In this document: positions 36,410-46,761 of the stretch, piece after piece | Layout of the letters: each line of letters opens with the position of its first letter | Position numbering within the stretch: position 1 is the first letter of the stretch | NCBI GenBank assembly: GCA_965230375.1 | Contig: CBDDKU010000006.1 | Coordinates: forward strand, 248,001-312,000 | Source of the DNA: CBDDKU01 sp965230375 | Lineage (GTDB): Bacteria; Bacteroidota; Bacteroidia; Flavobacteriales_D; Cryomorphaceae | Direction of reading: 5' to 3' | Length of the DNA stretch: 64,000 nt | Translations under genes and position numbers: made by a program | Notes under the pieces: model-generated | Databases searched by the model: none | Told to the model about the DNA's origin: nothing | Seen by the model: only the letters and a program-made list of their open reading frames with translations

Positions 36410-39400
36410 ATGGGCTATAAAACTCGGCAGCTTCTAGTTTGCCTGTTTTGTCTATTCGGCATTTCGGGTTACGCCCAGTTGGACGTTCAGCTCAATATTA
36501 ACCCCAATATTTCACCCTATTTATACGAATGGGAAGGCGCCGGAGCACAAGATATTTTGGTGACCGTGCAGAATCCCCAGACCAGTCAGGTACAGGCTAT
36601 TTTTAGGGTTTGGGTTTTGAATGGTGCTGGTGAAGAAATTGGTAATTCCAGCCCGGGCGACAGTCCTGTCGTTCCTATCGAACCCGGGATGTTCACCGCA
36701 CCCCTGGCTGAGTTGTTTCCCATCTCAGCACTCAACTATGAAGGAGATTACGAGACGGAAATAGTCCAGACTGGGAAGCTTCCAGAAGATAACTATACCA
36801 TGTGCATTGAAGCATTGCAGCCCAGCACATTGCAACCCTTGTCGCAGACTTCATGTGCATCATTTAACGTGATGGGCTATCAGGATCCTTTCAATATTTT
36901 CCCTCCAGATGGCCAGGAAGTAGAGCTGTCCGTAGTTCAAGACATGGTTTTTCAGTGGAGTAGTGTAGTGCCCGTACCGAATTTCGGAGGAATCTACCAG
37001 TTTTCCATTTACGAAGTCTTTCCTGGGCAAGACCCTGTTGAAGCCTTGAACGTGAACCCCTCCATTGTATCAGAAGAGATATTTGATGAAACACAGTTTC
37101 TTATGCCGCTGGACTATGCTCCTTTTGAGCCCAACGAGGGAGGGTACGTTTGGAATGTTCGAGCTGTAAACCCTGGTGGTGAAACGTACACTGAGCCCAA
37201 TGGGCAGAGCGAACCATCTGTGTTCTATGTGAGTGATGGAACCCAAGGTGAATGCACCTGTGTTTCTTGCACCCTGACTGGAATGAGCATGTTCGTAAAC
37301 GGTCAAGAGAGCGCTTCTCTACAAGTTCCCTCCAATTCAGCGGTTAGCTTTGTTCCCCAATACGATGTGGTTTGCGATCCAGACGATTGCCCGGTAGTTT
37401 TCGATGGATATTTAACAGCTACCTATTCTTCTCAGCAGAATCCCGATCAAACGTTCCAATTGCAAGCTGGAGAAGAAATAGTCTTGCCCGGATCTGGCTT
37501 GCTCTATATTACTTGGAGCGGCTCAGCAACTTGTGATGGAAGCATTTGCACTTGTGAAGGTACCTACGGACCTGTGCAATGGCAGGTGACTTCAGACGAA
37601 GTCACAGACCCGACGGGTGGCACTTCAATCAAGGATGGAGAAGAGACGGGTGGTACGGGTGAAGACATGTGTGAATGTGGACCATGCTCGCTACAGTCCT
37701 TGTCTATTCTGCAAGATGGTCAGCCACTGGATGGTGAGAATCTTCCGATTGGAACTCCACTTACGATCAATGCTGAGATTTCAGCGTCCTGTGTTCCTGA
37801 GTCGTGCGAGCCACTGGTAAACGGATATTTTAAGGTTGGTTATACCCCTCAAGGTGGATCCTGGACTGAGCATGTTTTAGCCGACGAGAGTTCAACCTTT
37901 TCTATTCCCAAGGGCGTTTCTATGCTCATTGTTGATTTTGTGGGAACCGTCTATTGCGATGGCCAACCTTGCCCATGTGATGGCGTGAACGGGCTCGAGA
38001 TTTTTGTCAACCCATATCCAGTTACAGGGGGACCACCGGACCCGATTCCAGACCCTGAGAATCCGGGGGAGCCACCGCCTGAAAAAGTTCCACCAGACTC
38101 CATTGAGATGGCTTGTAATCCGCTTATAAAGCGATTGGATCCGGCAACTCCCATCGACTTGGGCATGGTTCTCGAAGAACCTGAGACCTTTCCATTCCCG
38201 CGAGCAGTTCCCATTCATGCAGAGGGAATTGATTGGGACTACGCGATCTTTGAATGCGATGGTTGTGAGGGCGGTAAAAGCCGAATTCAATATCCGGTGA
38301 AGGATAGGATGAACTGGGGTGCCTACAGATGGCGGATTATCTCAGGGCTGGGCTCTTTGAATGATCCTTTTTCAGCTGATTCCATTCAGAAGGCAGAAGA
38401 GAATAAGCAGGCGATCTTAGATGAAATCGATAAGCTGAATAAGAAGCGCGATGAGCTCAATGACAGGCTGGCTAGAGGTATCGCAGCTGATACAGCGCGC
38501 TATAGCCAAATGCTTAATGAAGTAAAAACGGCTTATGAAAGCCTGAAGGAAGAACATGAAGCCATAAAAGACTCGATTGCTGATCTTTCTGAAGCAGAGC
38601 AGGAGGAATACGAGTATTTCCAAGACCAGCAAGATACCCTTGGAATTTTCCAAGACAGTGTTTCCGCGATTCAAATTCGGATTCAGGATTTAGAAGAAAA
38701 GCTGTCGAACCCACCGAGTGCGGAAGAAGAAGCCCTGTTGATAGTGGCTGAAGAAAAGGCCGAGGAATGGCAGGCGGCCAGAGATGATGTTGCCGCCTTT
38801 GAGGAGACAATTTTAGAGGAGCGACAAGCTATTGAAGATAACCTAAAAAGTCTGAAGGAAGCTGAGCGCTCAAGTGCCGATGCTTATGTAGATGCTAGCA
38901 ATGATATTCTCGCTCAAACCAGGGCCATTACAGAGCTCGAAGAATCGTTGTACAATACCCCCGAATTGAGAGCATATCGGAAAGCGAGAATTAAATGGAA
39001 CATACAGTACAATAGCATGTTCGGAAGTTTTGTCTCCGGATATGCTCCAGAAAATTTGTGGGAGATCAAAAAAGAGAGTATTCGGGATAAGACACTTGAG
39101 CTAGCCCTGACTCACCCCGATGACCGGGAAGATGAATACCAGGTAATTCATACCGAATTGATGAGCTTCGTGCCGCTCCCCGGACAGGCCTGCGTGGTGC
39201 ATTCCGAAAATGAGACGTGCGGCTTGTTTGCCAGCGAATTAGTTTCAGCGACGTTCGACTATGACACAGCCATGTCAAACTTGAATAATAGCGCTTCCTT
39301 CTTAGATCCCGCCACTAGAGCTGCTCTGGCTGAAGCTCGCGCTCAGCTCGAATCGAGCGAGTCTGCCCTGGTTACTTTGCGCTCCAATGCTGCTCAGGCG

Positions 39401-42400
39401 TCCATAGCTTACAATGCTGCCGCTGAAGAATCGATCCAACTCCTCCGCGACTTGGAAGAGCAGAAGATTCAAAAGATTGCCACCATGGATCAGAAGGCCG
39501 AAGAAGCTGGTGCAGCCGAAGCGAATTATCAGACTGCCAAAGGTGAGCGACAGGCAAATTTTGAAGCGAATAAGCTCGGTTGGGAACTAGCCTTGGCGGA
39601 AGAACGAAATCGCGAATCCGTCTTCCATAGCAATATATCTGCCCAAGTAGATTCTATTGTGAGCATCCAAGCCAGACTAGACCTGATGCGCACAGAGCTT
39701 CGCAAGCTGGTCTTTGAAGAAGAAGCCCTTCAAGATCAGTTGGATAAGCTAGAGAATTCGATTTCCAACCTGGAAAGAATTCTCGAAGCCTTGAAAGAGG
39801 AGCCAGAGAAAATCGAAGAAGAGCTCGAAGAGCTGGCGAATCGCTTGAAAGACCTCGAAGAAGAATTGAAGAAAGCCGAAGAGCATCTCGCTAAAGTATC
39901 GCAGCCCAAGCGGTTTGCAAGTGGTCCCGAAGTCTATTACATCCCTCCGCCATTGGAAGAAGTTTTTAAGGTAAATGGGAAAATGCCGACTTTCCAGGAA
40001 TACATTTCCAAAGTAGATTCTGCAAAAGCAGAGCTTCAAATCGCTCAAAACAACAAGAGATCAATCCAAAATTACCTGGTGTCTGTCACTGATCAGGTCG
40101 CTTGGGAATTGCTAGGGTATAAGAACAACGAGAACCGTATAGCTGAACTCGAAGAGAGAATTTCAGAATTAGATCAGGAAATAGCCCAAGCTCAAGGTGA
40201 GTTGGCCCTAGAAGAAATGGACGACCATGCTGATCTTCAGCAGAAATACGATGAGGCTAAGGCGAAGCAAAAGGAAGCTGAAGATAAGGCCGAAGAATGT
40301 GAAGAGTCGGACTCTGAGCAAAAGCAGAAGGTAGAAGACTTGATCGAAAGGAGAGATCAAGCTAAGCAGGAATTAGACGAGAAAAAAGAAGAGCTAGCTA
40401 CGGCTCGGTCACAGAAACAATATCAAGAAGATCTATTCAGAAATTCATCAAACACACTTCGCGAGCGCAGCGGAAAAGTGCAGGAAATGCGTTCGGAGAT
40501 TGTGGCACTTGAGCAAGAGCTCGGAAGGCTTCAAAATGAAAAAACGATTGCCAAGGCACAAGATGAAGAAGGATTGGGTGATGATGTAACTGGGGAAGAT
40601 GCTTTAGAAAGTGAATTGGAATCAGCGGAAACGGAATTGGCCGGCCTGGAGTCGTCTTTGGCATCTATTGAATCGAGTCAGCAATCAAATGCTCTTGCCT
40701 TGAAGAATGCCACCAAATCGGTCTTTGAAGCAGATTCTTTAATGGTAATAGCAAGAGACGAATACCTGGCACTTGAAGACTCTCTGGAAGCCGCCTATGA
40801 AGAGCTTAAAGAAGGTGCGAATTGCTCCAATCACTGGGCAACTGTAGCCAAAGAATGGGAGCGCAAAGCAGAAAAAATCAAAAAGGCGATCGATTCGCAG
40901 ACCCAAGCCACATCAGATAAAATTCAGGAAGATGAAGGCGTTTCAGAATTGAATAAACAGAAAGAAGAAGCGGAGGCTCAGTTGAAAGAAATACAAGAAG
41001 CCTTGGCAAAAAACGAGAGTTCTGTTTCTGATATTTTGTCCGAAAAGGCCCAGCGCATTGAGAAGGCAGACGCTGAACTGAAAGCCGCAAAAGAGAAGTT
41101 GGAAGAAGCCGAAAAAGCGCTGCGCGATTGGCTCGTGAAGGAGTTTGAGTCGGTGACTTTCGATGTGGAAATTGAGCTGATCGGAGATGACGAAATCGTC
41201 GATAAATGGCGATCAAACGATGGCGAAGTAAAACTCATTCGAAAATTGAGATACAGCGGAAGCCGCATTCCGAAACTTCAGAACAAGTACGCGAAAGGTA
41301 GCATCCCAGAATTGACTACAAACGCTATTTGTCAAGTGACATTGGATAAGCTTATCGGTGGCATGCCCGATAAACTAATTCCACCCACACCGCTTGGACC
41401 CGAACCGCGAACGATTGCATTGGTGTATGAAAATGGAAAGCCAATATGGCCCGAGTGGCCTGTGATACCGCAAGACGAGAAGCGGTTTTTACAGAAAGAT
41501 GTCCTTCTCCTAGCTTCCTTCTTCACACCCGATTTTGACGAGTTGCAGTATTACTGTTCGAGTAATATGGACTGCCCTGCGCATCCACCTACTATTGATG
41601 GAATAATGGATGTAGGCTCTTACAGCTGGAATTTGGAAGGAAGGCAAATCAATAAATCAACCAATTGGAGATACGCCATTTGGGAAACAGCTGAAGTGAA
41701 CAAGCCACTAAAGGAGAAGAAACAAGAGCTTAAATCATACTTCGATGGAAATTTGATTGTTGGCGATAATCCGGTAGAGCAAATCTCAAAATACAACGTT
41801 GTTCCGGGTGTACTTATAGAGGTTCCTGACACGCTATTTGGAGTGCCCGATACGACAGTAGAACTCCTTGGAAGGGTAGTTCGGGGTGATCACAAAGGCT
41901 TGCCAGCAGAAGAAGTTGAATTTGAAGCTAGATTAATTGCGGGTAGTAGTACGGGATATGGATTCGATGGAGATAGTCTGAAAACTGATGACACCGACAA
42001 CCTTGGGTACGCTAAATTGGATTTCGATTTTGGAGATGGCTTCGCCAAGTTCGAAGTAGATGTCCGTTGGAAGCGAGGTGGTCAAGTGATTGAATCCGAT
42101 AAAATAATTCTGATCGCTCCCGTATCCATCGATATTCATAAAGTGGGGCCGGGGCCTCCCGAACTGGCTTGGATCACCGCTGCTCAAGCAGTCGATAAGG
42201 GAAGTGCCGACGTCAAAGGCCTGGCTTCAGGTTTACCTGACTGCGTTTACGATGGTGAAACGGAATTGACTGAAGATTGTCAGCGACAGATGCGCTGTGT
42301 TGCCGGTCTCCTAGACTATTACTACGGATTTGTCAATGAGAAAGTGGTTGAATTCGAAATCGATGATTCCGAAATCAGTCTCAAACCACCTTCCGATTCG

Positions 42401-44785
42401 ACGGAATACTTCGGAATAGCTCACACCATTTTGATGAATGTTCGAGAAGACGTCGAGGCAGAGATTACAGCCTCAGTCGAAGAGAAATACATGCCGCTCG
42501 GTCGTCCGGGAACTGCAAAGGCCACGATGAGTTCGGAATTGATTGAAGAGTTCTACATCGGTGAAAAAGATGCCTTATTCCTCGTCTTGTTGGATAACCC
42601 CGTTCCAATCGGGACCGTCATCAATGGTCAGGGTATGCTTGGCGTTGATGCAGGAGGAGTTGGCATAGGCTTAATGATTCCACTGCAACAGGTAAAACTT
42701 GAAATTGCCGCCGTAGAAGTTCAAAAGGAAGGGGATGGGTTTATTGCCATTGCCGGAGAAGTGAGCTGGAATGGTAGCGTCAAGGCTCAGGTGCTGAGCT
42801 TTGATTTGGAAGCTACCAAATTGGGGATAGAAGTGGATGTGGGAGCAAAAATCGAAGGGACAGTGGGTCATGAAAAATCCTTGCCTGACCCCATCGCATT
42901 TCAAGGAATATTTAGTCCATCTGGCGATTTTGTAGCTGGAATCTCGAATCTCCCCGAATTGGAATTCAAAGGCCTGAAACTGGTTCAAGGCGCATCCATT
43001 GTGCTAGATATGCATAGCAACGCCGGGCCTACCGCTAGCCTTGCCTTCAAAGGGGTTTTTATACCAAGTGCATCACTTGAGCTTCCAAGTCAGTTCAACA
43101 AAGCCGAAACGGATGAACCAACCTTACTAACTGCTGAAGACTTTTACATCGGTATGGAGGGAGTAGGTGGAACCATTTCGCTGAGTGGTACTCTTTTCGC
43201 GGTGGGCTTTAATGGCTACGTCCTTTCGGGTAAATCTGTGTCCATAACGCTTGAAAACAACGAACTCATGGCTTTCGAAGTAGGCGGACAGCTTGATTTA
43301 GGAAGTCCGTTTCAGGGTGGTTTGGTGACAACTATCACCCATTCTGGGGAAGAGTTTAAAGCTGAGATTCACACGGAGACACCAATATTTATTCCACAAC
43401 TGAAGGTGGTCTTTTCGATTTTACCCAATTCAGGGTTTACGGCAACGGCAGATGTTTATACCCTAGAATTGAATGCCAATGTGCAATCAGAAAAGATTGG
43501 GACCTTTAAAGTGGACAAACTGGCCATCAAGTCGAATGGCGACGTGAGCGTAGATGAAGTGGGACTCGAGGATGGCACGCTCGACTTTGGCTCCGGATTC
43601 CAGATTCAACAACCGAAACTCTCATTTACAATAGCTAACAAGGAGTCTTCTTTCTGGCTAGCCGGTAAAGTGATTTTACCCAAGTTGGAAGATACTTACG
43701 TAGATGGAAAGGTAGGAATGAAGCCTGGTCCGGTTTTCTTTGTTGAAGTCAATGAAGCGGCAATTACCATCGAATACGGGCCAGTGACAATGGAAGGTAA
43801 GCTCGCTTTTAGCCAGTCAGAATTCCGAGGCGAGTTTGGTGTTGGCTTCAAGAATATGTCTGCCGGAATTGATGGTTTATTGATCTTTGGAAATAAACCA
43901 ACAGAAGAAGGTACAACTGCATTCAGTTACTGGTATGCAGAACTGAGTGTACCCGTGGCTATTCCTCTGGGAAGCACGGGAGTTTCCATTCTCAAGCTGG
44001 GTGGTGGTTTGGGCTTCAACTACACACCACCTATGGGCGATGTAGACGGCTTTGCTGTTCATACGAACGCACTTTCGTTTAAGGCCCTAATGGGATTTGG
44101 AAACACACCTCAGGGAAAAGTCTTGGCGGGTGAAGTGCAGGTATCGTTTACTGTTACAGAATTTAGCCTTTACGGAAGAGTTTGGGCGCTTAACAAACGC
44201 GAGTCCTTTTTTGGTGAAGGTCAGATGACGCTGGTTTATGACCCAACTCCGGCAGTTTTGAAAGGTTATATCGGAATGGGTGTGAAACTGCCAGATCCCG
44301 AAGGATCCTTGATGGATTTTGATGGAAAGGTCAGCTTCTTATGCAACAACGAAGGCTTGACCATTAAGAGTGATGAGCTGGCGGGATCGGTTTTGCAGGA
44401 GATCAAAGCAGAAGGGAAAATTGATATCGACCCCACCAAAATGCACGTGAGCGGGAAGCTTTGGTATGACTTGAATAAGTCTATAGATATCACGGAACAG
44501 GAGCGCATTGAAGTCGTGCTGAATGTTTCTGCACAGGGAAATCTGGATTTGTACTATGCCACCCAAACGATGTCGGCCGGAATAGCCTTTAATGGCAACT
44601 GGCGAGTGACTTTTGTGAACCGAATTTACGACCTGAATATTACGTCTGGTCAAATAGCTCTGGCGGCCAATGCTTATGCGAGCCCAACAGAACTTAAACT
44701 TGAAGCGAGCGCAGAAATATCCTGGGATTTCTGGATCGCATCTGGAAGTGTAAACGCCAAATTCGGATACTCCACACCCGTATGA
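36410..44785 (+). CDS. Giant envelope protein (2791 aa) with Cys-rich repeats, long coiled coil and beta-rich C-terminus
   Basis: The signal peptide is MGYKTRQLLVCLFCLFGISGYAQ. Residues about 24-160 (LDVQLNINPNISPYLYEWEGAG, then LPEDNYTMCIEALQ) resemble the N-terminal region of large Bacteroidota proteins with a TANFOR-type domain; this is a tentative match. Residues about 165-280 form another beta domain (VFQWSSVVPVPNFGG). Two tandem Cys-rich modules follow (about 281-386 and 419-526), then a Pro-rich linker. A region of about 920 residues (about 657-1580) rich in Glu, Lys, Ala and Gln heptads is a coiled coil with breaks near 847-947 and 1165-1205. It is flanked by similar modules ending RMNWGAYRWRIISGLG and IMDVGSYSWNLEG. 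An Ig-like segment (about 1814-1894) precedes a beta-rich region to the end (about 2050-2791). No T9SS tag, lipobox or TM anchor is present. The next gene overlaps by 4 bases. Function is unknown. Confidence 0.85.
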   Translation: MGYKTRQLLVCLFCLFGISGYAQLDVQLNINPNISPYLYEWEGAGAQDILVTVQNPQTSQVQAIFRVWVLNGAGEEIGNSSPGDSPVVPIEPGMFTAPLAELFPISALNYEGDYETEIVQTGKLPEDNYTMCIEALQPSTLQPLSQTSCASFNVMGYQDPFNIFPPDGQEVELSVVQDMVFQWSSVVPVPNFGGIYQFSIYEVFPGQDPVEALNVNPSIVSEEIFDETQFLMPLDYAPFEPNEGGYVWNVRAVNPGGETYTEPNGQSEPSVFYVSDGTQGECTCVSCTLTGMSMFVNGQESASLQVPSNSAVSFVPQYDVVCDPDDCPVVFDGYLTATYSSQQNPDQTFQLQAGEEIVLPGSGLLYITWSGSATCDGSICTCEGTYGPVQWQVTSDEVTDPTGGTSIKDGEETGGTGEDMCECGPCSLQSLSILQDGQPLDGENLPIGTPLTINAEISASCVPESCEPLVNGYFKVGYTPQGGSWTEHVLADESSTFSIPKGVSMLIVDFVGTVYCDGQPCPCDGVNGLEIFVNPYPVTGGPPDPIPDPENPGEPPPEKVPPDSIEMACNPLIKRLDPATPIDLGMVLEEPETFPFPRAVPIHAEGIDWDYAIFECDGCEGGKSRIQYPVKDRMNWGAYRWRIISGLGSLNDPFSADSIQKAEENKQAILDEIDKLNKKRDELNDRLARGIAADTARYSQMLNEVKTAYESLKEEHEAIKDSIADLSEAEQEEYEYFQDQQDTLGIFQDSVSAIQIRIQDLEEKLSNPPSAEEEALLIVAEEKAEEWQAARDDVAAFEETILEERQAIEDNLKSLKEAERSSADAYVDASNDILAQTRAITELEESLYNTPELRAYRKARIKWNIQYNSMFGSFVSGYAPENLWEIKKESIRDKTLELALTHPDDREDEYQVIHTELMSFVPLPGQACVVHSENETCGLFASELVSATFDYDTAMSNLNNSASFLDPATRAALAEARAQLESSESALVTLRSNAAQASIAYNAAAEESIQLLRDLEEQKIQKIATMDQKAEEAGAAEANYQTAKGERQANFEANKLGWELALAEERNRESVFHSNISAQVDSIVSIQARLDLMRTELRKLVFEEEALQDQLDKLENSISNLERILEALKEEPEKIEEELEELANRLKDLEEELKKAEEHLAKVSQPKRFASGPEVYYIPPPLEEVFKVNGKMPTFQEYISKVDSAKAELQIAQNNKRSIQNYLVSVTDQVAWELLGYKNNENRIAELEERISELDQEIAQAQGELALEEMDDHADLQQKYDEAKAKQKEAEDKAEECEESDSEQKQKVEDLIERRDQAKQELDEKKEELATARSQKQYQEDLFRNSSNTLRERSGKVQEMRSEIVALEQELGRLQNEKTIAKAQDEEGLGDDVTGEDALESELESAETELAGLESSLASIESSQQSNALALKNATKSVFEADSLMVIARDEYLALEDSLEAAYEELKEGANCSNHWATVAKEWERKAEKIKKAIDSQTQATSDKIQEDEGVSELNKQKEEAEAQLKEIQEALAKNESSVSDILSEKAQRIEKADAELKAAKEKLEEAEKALRDWLVKEFESVTFDVEIELIGDDEIVDKWRSNDGEVKLIRKLRYSGSRIPKLQNKYAKGSIPELTTNAICQVTLDKLIGGMPDKLIPPTPLGPEPRTIALVYENGKPIWPEWPVIPQDEKRFLQKDVLLLASFFTPDFDELQYYCSSNMDCPAHPPTIDGIMDVGSYSWNLEGRQINKSTNWRYAIWETAEVNKPLKEKKQELKSYFDGNLIVGDNPVEQISKYNVVPGVLIEVPDTLFGVPDTTVELLGRVVRGDHKGLPAEEVEFEARLIAGSSTGYGFDGDSLKTDDTDNLGYAKLDFDFGDGFAKFEVDVRWKRGGQVIESDKIILIAPVSIDIHKVGPGPPELAWITAAQAVDKGSADVKGLASGLPDCVYDGETELTEDCQRQMRCVAGLLDYYYGFVNEKVVEFEIDDSEISLKPPSDSTEYFGIAHTILMNVREDVEAEITASVEEKYMPLGRPGTAKATMSSELIEEFYIGEKDALFLVLLDNPVPIGTVINGQGMLGVDAGGVGIGLMIPLQQVKLEIAAVEVQKEGDGFIAIAGEVSWNGSVKAQVLSFDLEATKLGIEVDVGAKIEGTVGHEKSLPDPIAFQGIFSPSGDFVAGISNLPELEFKGLKLVQGASIVLDMHSNAGPTASLAFKGVFIPSASLELPSQFNKAETDEPTLLTAEDFYIGMEGVGGTISLSGTLFAVGFNGYVLSGKSVSITLENNELMAFEVGGQLDLGSPFQGGLVTTITHSGEEFKAEIHTETPIFIPQLKVVFSILPNSGFTATADVYTLELNANVQSEKIGTFKVDKLAIKSNGDVSVDEVGLEDGTLDFGSGFQIQQPKLSFTIANKESSFWLAGKVILPKLEDTYVDGKVGMKPGPVFFVEVNEAAITIEYGPVTMEGKLAFSQSEFRGEFGVGFKNMSAGIDGLLIFGNKPTEEGTTAFSYWYAELSVPVAIPLGSTGVSILKLGGGLGFNYTPPMGDVDGFAVHTNALSFKALMGFGNTPQGKVLAGEVQVSFTVTEFSLYGRVWALNKRESFFGEGQMTLVYDPTPAVLKGYIGMGVKLPDPEGSLMDFDGKVSFLCNNEGLTIKSDELAGSVLQEIKAEGKIDIDPTKMHVSGKLWYDLNKSIDITEQERIEVVLNVSAQGNLDLYYATQTMSAGIAFNGNWRVTFVNRIYDLNITSGQIALAANAYASPTELKLEASAEISWDFWIASGSVNAKFGYSTPV
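37251..37987 (+). repeat. Two tandem Cys-rich protein modules inside the giant gene
   Basis: Module 1 (37251-37566) runs from CTCVSC to CDGSICTC, and module 2 (37667-37987) from CECGPC to CDGQPCPC. Both share the order CxCxxC, a strand pair, a C-x(4-5)-C with V-x-x-GY, a hydrophobic strand after the IPKG or LPGSG turn, and a closing CDGxxCxC. The DNA is not nearly identical, so the duplication is old. The paired cysteines suggest disulphides, and hence an oxidising compartment. Confidence 0.7.
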
Positions 44786-46761
44786 AAATCTGGATAAGCT
44801 ACATATTGACCTTTTTGACCATTTCGGTTGCAGCACAAGAACCACTCTACGTTCATATGAATGAAGATGGTATTCACCTGCGCTGGCAGGGCAAATATGA
44901 TGCTCGAAATGATGGTTATAAAGTATACAGGCAACAAGAAGGTGCGCTATGGGAGCTGATTACACCCGAGTTGCTAGTGCTTCCGGAGTCTACGCAGGAA
45001 GCGAGAAATAGATCGGGAATTAAAAGTGAGCTGCTCTATGCTCTGCTGGGTAAAACTGGCGGGCCGATCACGCCAACTGAGCTGGAAGAAGCCGCAACGG
45101 ATTCTCGATTGTTTGAATCGACCTGCATTGCAAATACTGAGCTGGCCTGGATGCTTGCCGAACGATTTACCGATAAGACAGCCCAGCAGGGTGTTGGTTA
45201 CACATACAAGGTAGTATGGGTGGACGGAAACAAAGAAACAGATTGGGTGGAGAGTAAAATGGCCACATATTCCGTTCAACGAGTTCCAAGTCCCGGTGAA
45301 GTCAACATGGTTGAAGGCGATGGTCAAATTAGCTTGGACTTAGAACCCAATCCAAAAGACCTAAAAGCCGGAGATGCGATTACCTGGAATGTGTATCGAA
45401 GCTCAAGTCCCAATGGACCATTTGAAAAGTTGAATTATGAAAACAGCTTACCGCTCTCTGTGAGTCAGAATGGTGCTTCTGCCCAACCCAAGTTGGCACA
45501 TCTCGATCGATTTTTAACGAATGGTGAGACGTACTACTATCGGGTGAAACTGGTGAATGTTGCAGGTGTTGAGAGCGATTTTTCTAGAGTTTATCAGGCG
45601 GTACCAAAGGCTGGTACTTCGGTATTCGCTATCAAGGGTTTTAAGGCTGAAGTTCTTGCCAGTACGGCGATTTTCAATTGGGAAATAACCAGAGCAAATG
45701 CCCTTTACGAAATCTATGCAAGGCCAGCGAATCTAAATGAGTATAGACGTGTTCAGCGGGGAATTACCGCTTTGGGAGCTATGCAATGGATCGATATTGA
45801 TTTTCAGCCTGGCCCGAGTATAGATTACTTCATGAAAGCTACTTTGGACAACTCAACAGTTTTTTCCGATACGTTGACTCTTATGGCTCAAGACTACCTT
45901 CCGCCAAAGACCCCCGTGAATGTTGAAGCTCGCCTTATCGATAGTCTGGTCGTCGAGATTTCATGGGAAACGTTGAACGAAAGTGATCTTCTGGGTTATG
46001 AAATTGAGCGTCTAACGGAGAATACTTCGAGAGCTGGGTTGAAGATCAACTCGGGATATTTTCAGGAAAATAGATTTCTCGATACCCTCGATTCACCAAC
46101 TAACCGAGTCTTTTACTATCGGGTCTTTGCATTGGATCAATCTTACCAATCTTCTGAAGGATCCGACTTGGCCAGAGTCGTATTACCCGATTTACGGCCT
46201 CCGCAAACCCCGCAGTTTTGGAACTTGAAATATCGGAATGACTCCCTGCACATGCGCTGGAGTGCGGTTCCAGACTCAGACTTCAAATCGTTCTTGGTCT
46301 ACAGCATACGCTCAGAGGGCGAAACCCAAGCTAACTTGTTAACCGAGTCGAAGCAAACTGAATGGAAAATTGCCTATTCTGACACAGGAAGAGTAGGGGT
46401 GTTTGTACAAGCTTCAGATACATCGGGAAATGTGAGCTCACCGAGTGACACCTTATTTGTTCGAGTGAAACCAGCTCCCCCAAGAGCCCCGGATATTGTT
46501 TCTGTTCAGAAAGAAGGTAAGGGATTGAAAATCGATTGGGAACAATCCGACTCAAATCAAATTCATCGTCTACTGCTCGCCCGAATTGATCCTGTCAGTG
46601 GCAAACGTCTCGACGTTTGGCAGGGTGGACCGGAAGTCGGTTCTTTTTCTGATTTATATGCAGACCCAGACAAATCGTGGCGATATGAATTGTACACCTA
46701 CGACAAGGAGTGGATTGAGGGTGAATCGAGCTATTTCTTGTATGAACCACCTGAGAAATGA
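44782..46761 (+). CDS. Exported fibronectin type III repeat protein
   Basis: 659 residues with a signal peptide (MKIWISYILTFLTISVAAQ). An N-terminal region has the phrase GIHLRWQGKYDARNDGYKVYRQ. It is followed by about four FN3 domains, recognisable by phrases such as AITWNVYRSSSPNGPFEKL with YYYRVKLVNVAGVESDFS, VEISWETLNESDLLGYEIERL with YYRVFALDQSYQSSEG, and LHMRWSAVPDSDFKSFLVYS. There is no T9SS tag, lipobox or TM anchor. ATGA overlaps with the giant gene and with the following barrel gene imply that the three are made together. A structural or adaptor role on the giant protein is inferred from context only. Confidence 0.8.
   Translation: MKIWISYILTFLTISVAAQEPLYVHMNEDGIHLRWQGKYDARNDGYKVYRQQEGALWELITPELLVLPESTQEARNRSGIKSELLYALLGKTGGPITPTELEEAATDSRLFESTCIANTELAWMLAERFTDKTAQQGVGYTYKVVWVDGNKETDWVESKMATYSVQRVPSPGEVNMVEGDGQISLDLEPNPKDLKAGDAITWNVYRSSSPNGPFEKLNYENSLPLSVSQNGASAQPKLAHLDRFLTNGETYYYRVKLVNVAGVESDFSRVYQAVPKAGTSVFAIKGFKAEVLASTAIFNWEITRANALYEIYARPANLNEYRRVQRGITALGAMQWIDIDFQPGPSIDYFMKATLDNSTVFSDTLTLMAQDYLPPKTPVNVEARLIDSLVVEISWETLNESDLLGYEIERLTENTSRAGLKINSGYFQENRFLDTLDSPTNRVFYYRVFALDQSYQSSEGSDLARVVLPDLRPPQTPQFWNLKYRNDSLHMRWSAVPDSDFKSFLVYSIRSEGETQANLLTESKQTEWKIAYSDTGRVGVFVQASDTSGNVSSPSDTLFVRVKPAPPRAPDIVSVQKEGKGLKIDWEQSDSNQIHRLLLARIDPVSGKRLDVWQGGPEVGSFSDLYADPDKSWRYELYTYDKEWIEGESSYFLYEPPEK

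Noticed and set aside
36891..44062. Minus-strand frames of 60-132 codons under the giant gene
   Set aside because: Shadows of a long, GC-balanced coding region, with no signal, motif or promoter.
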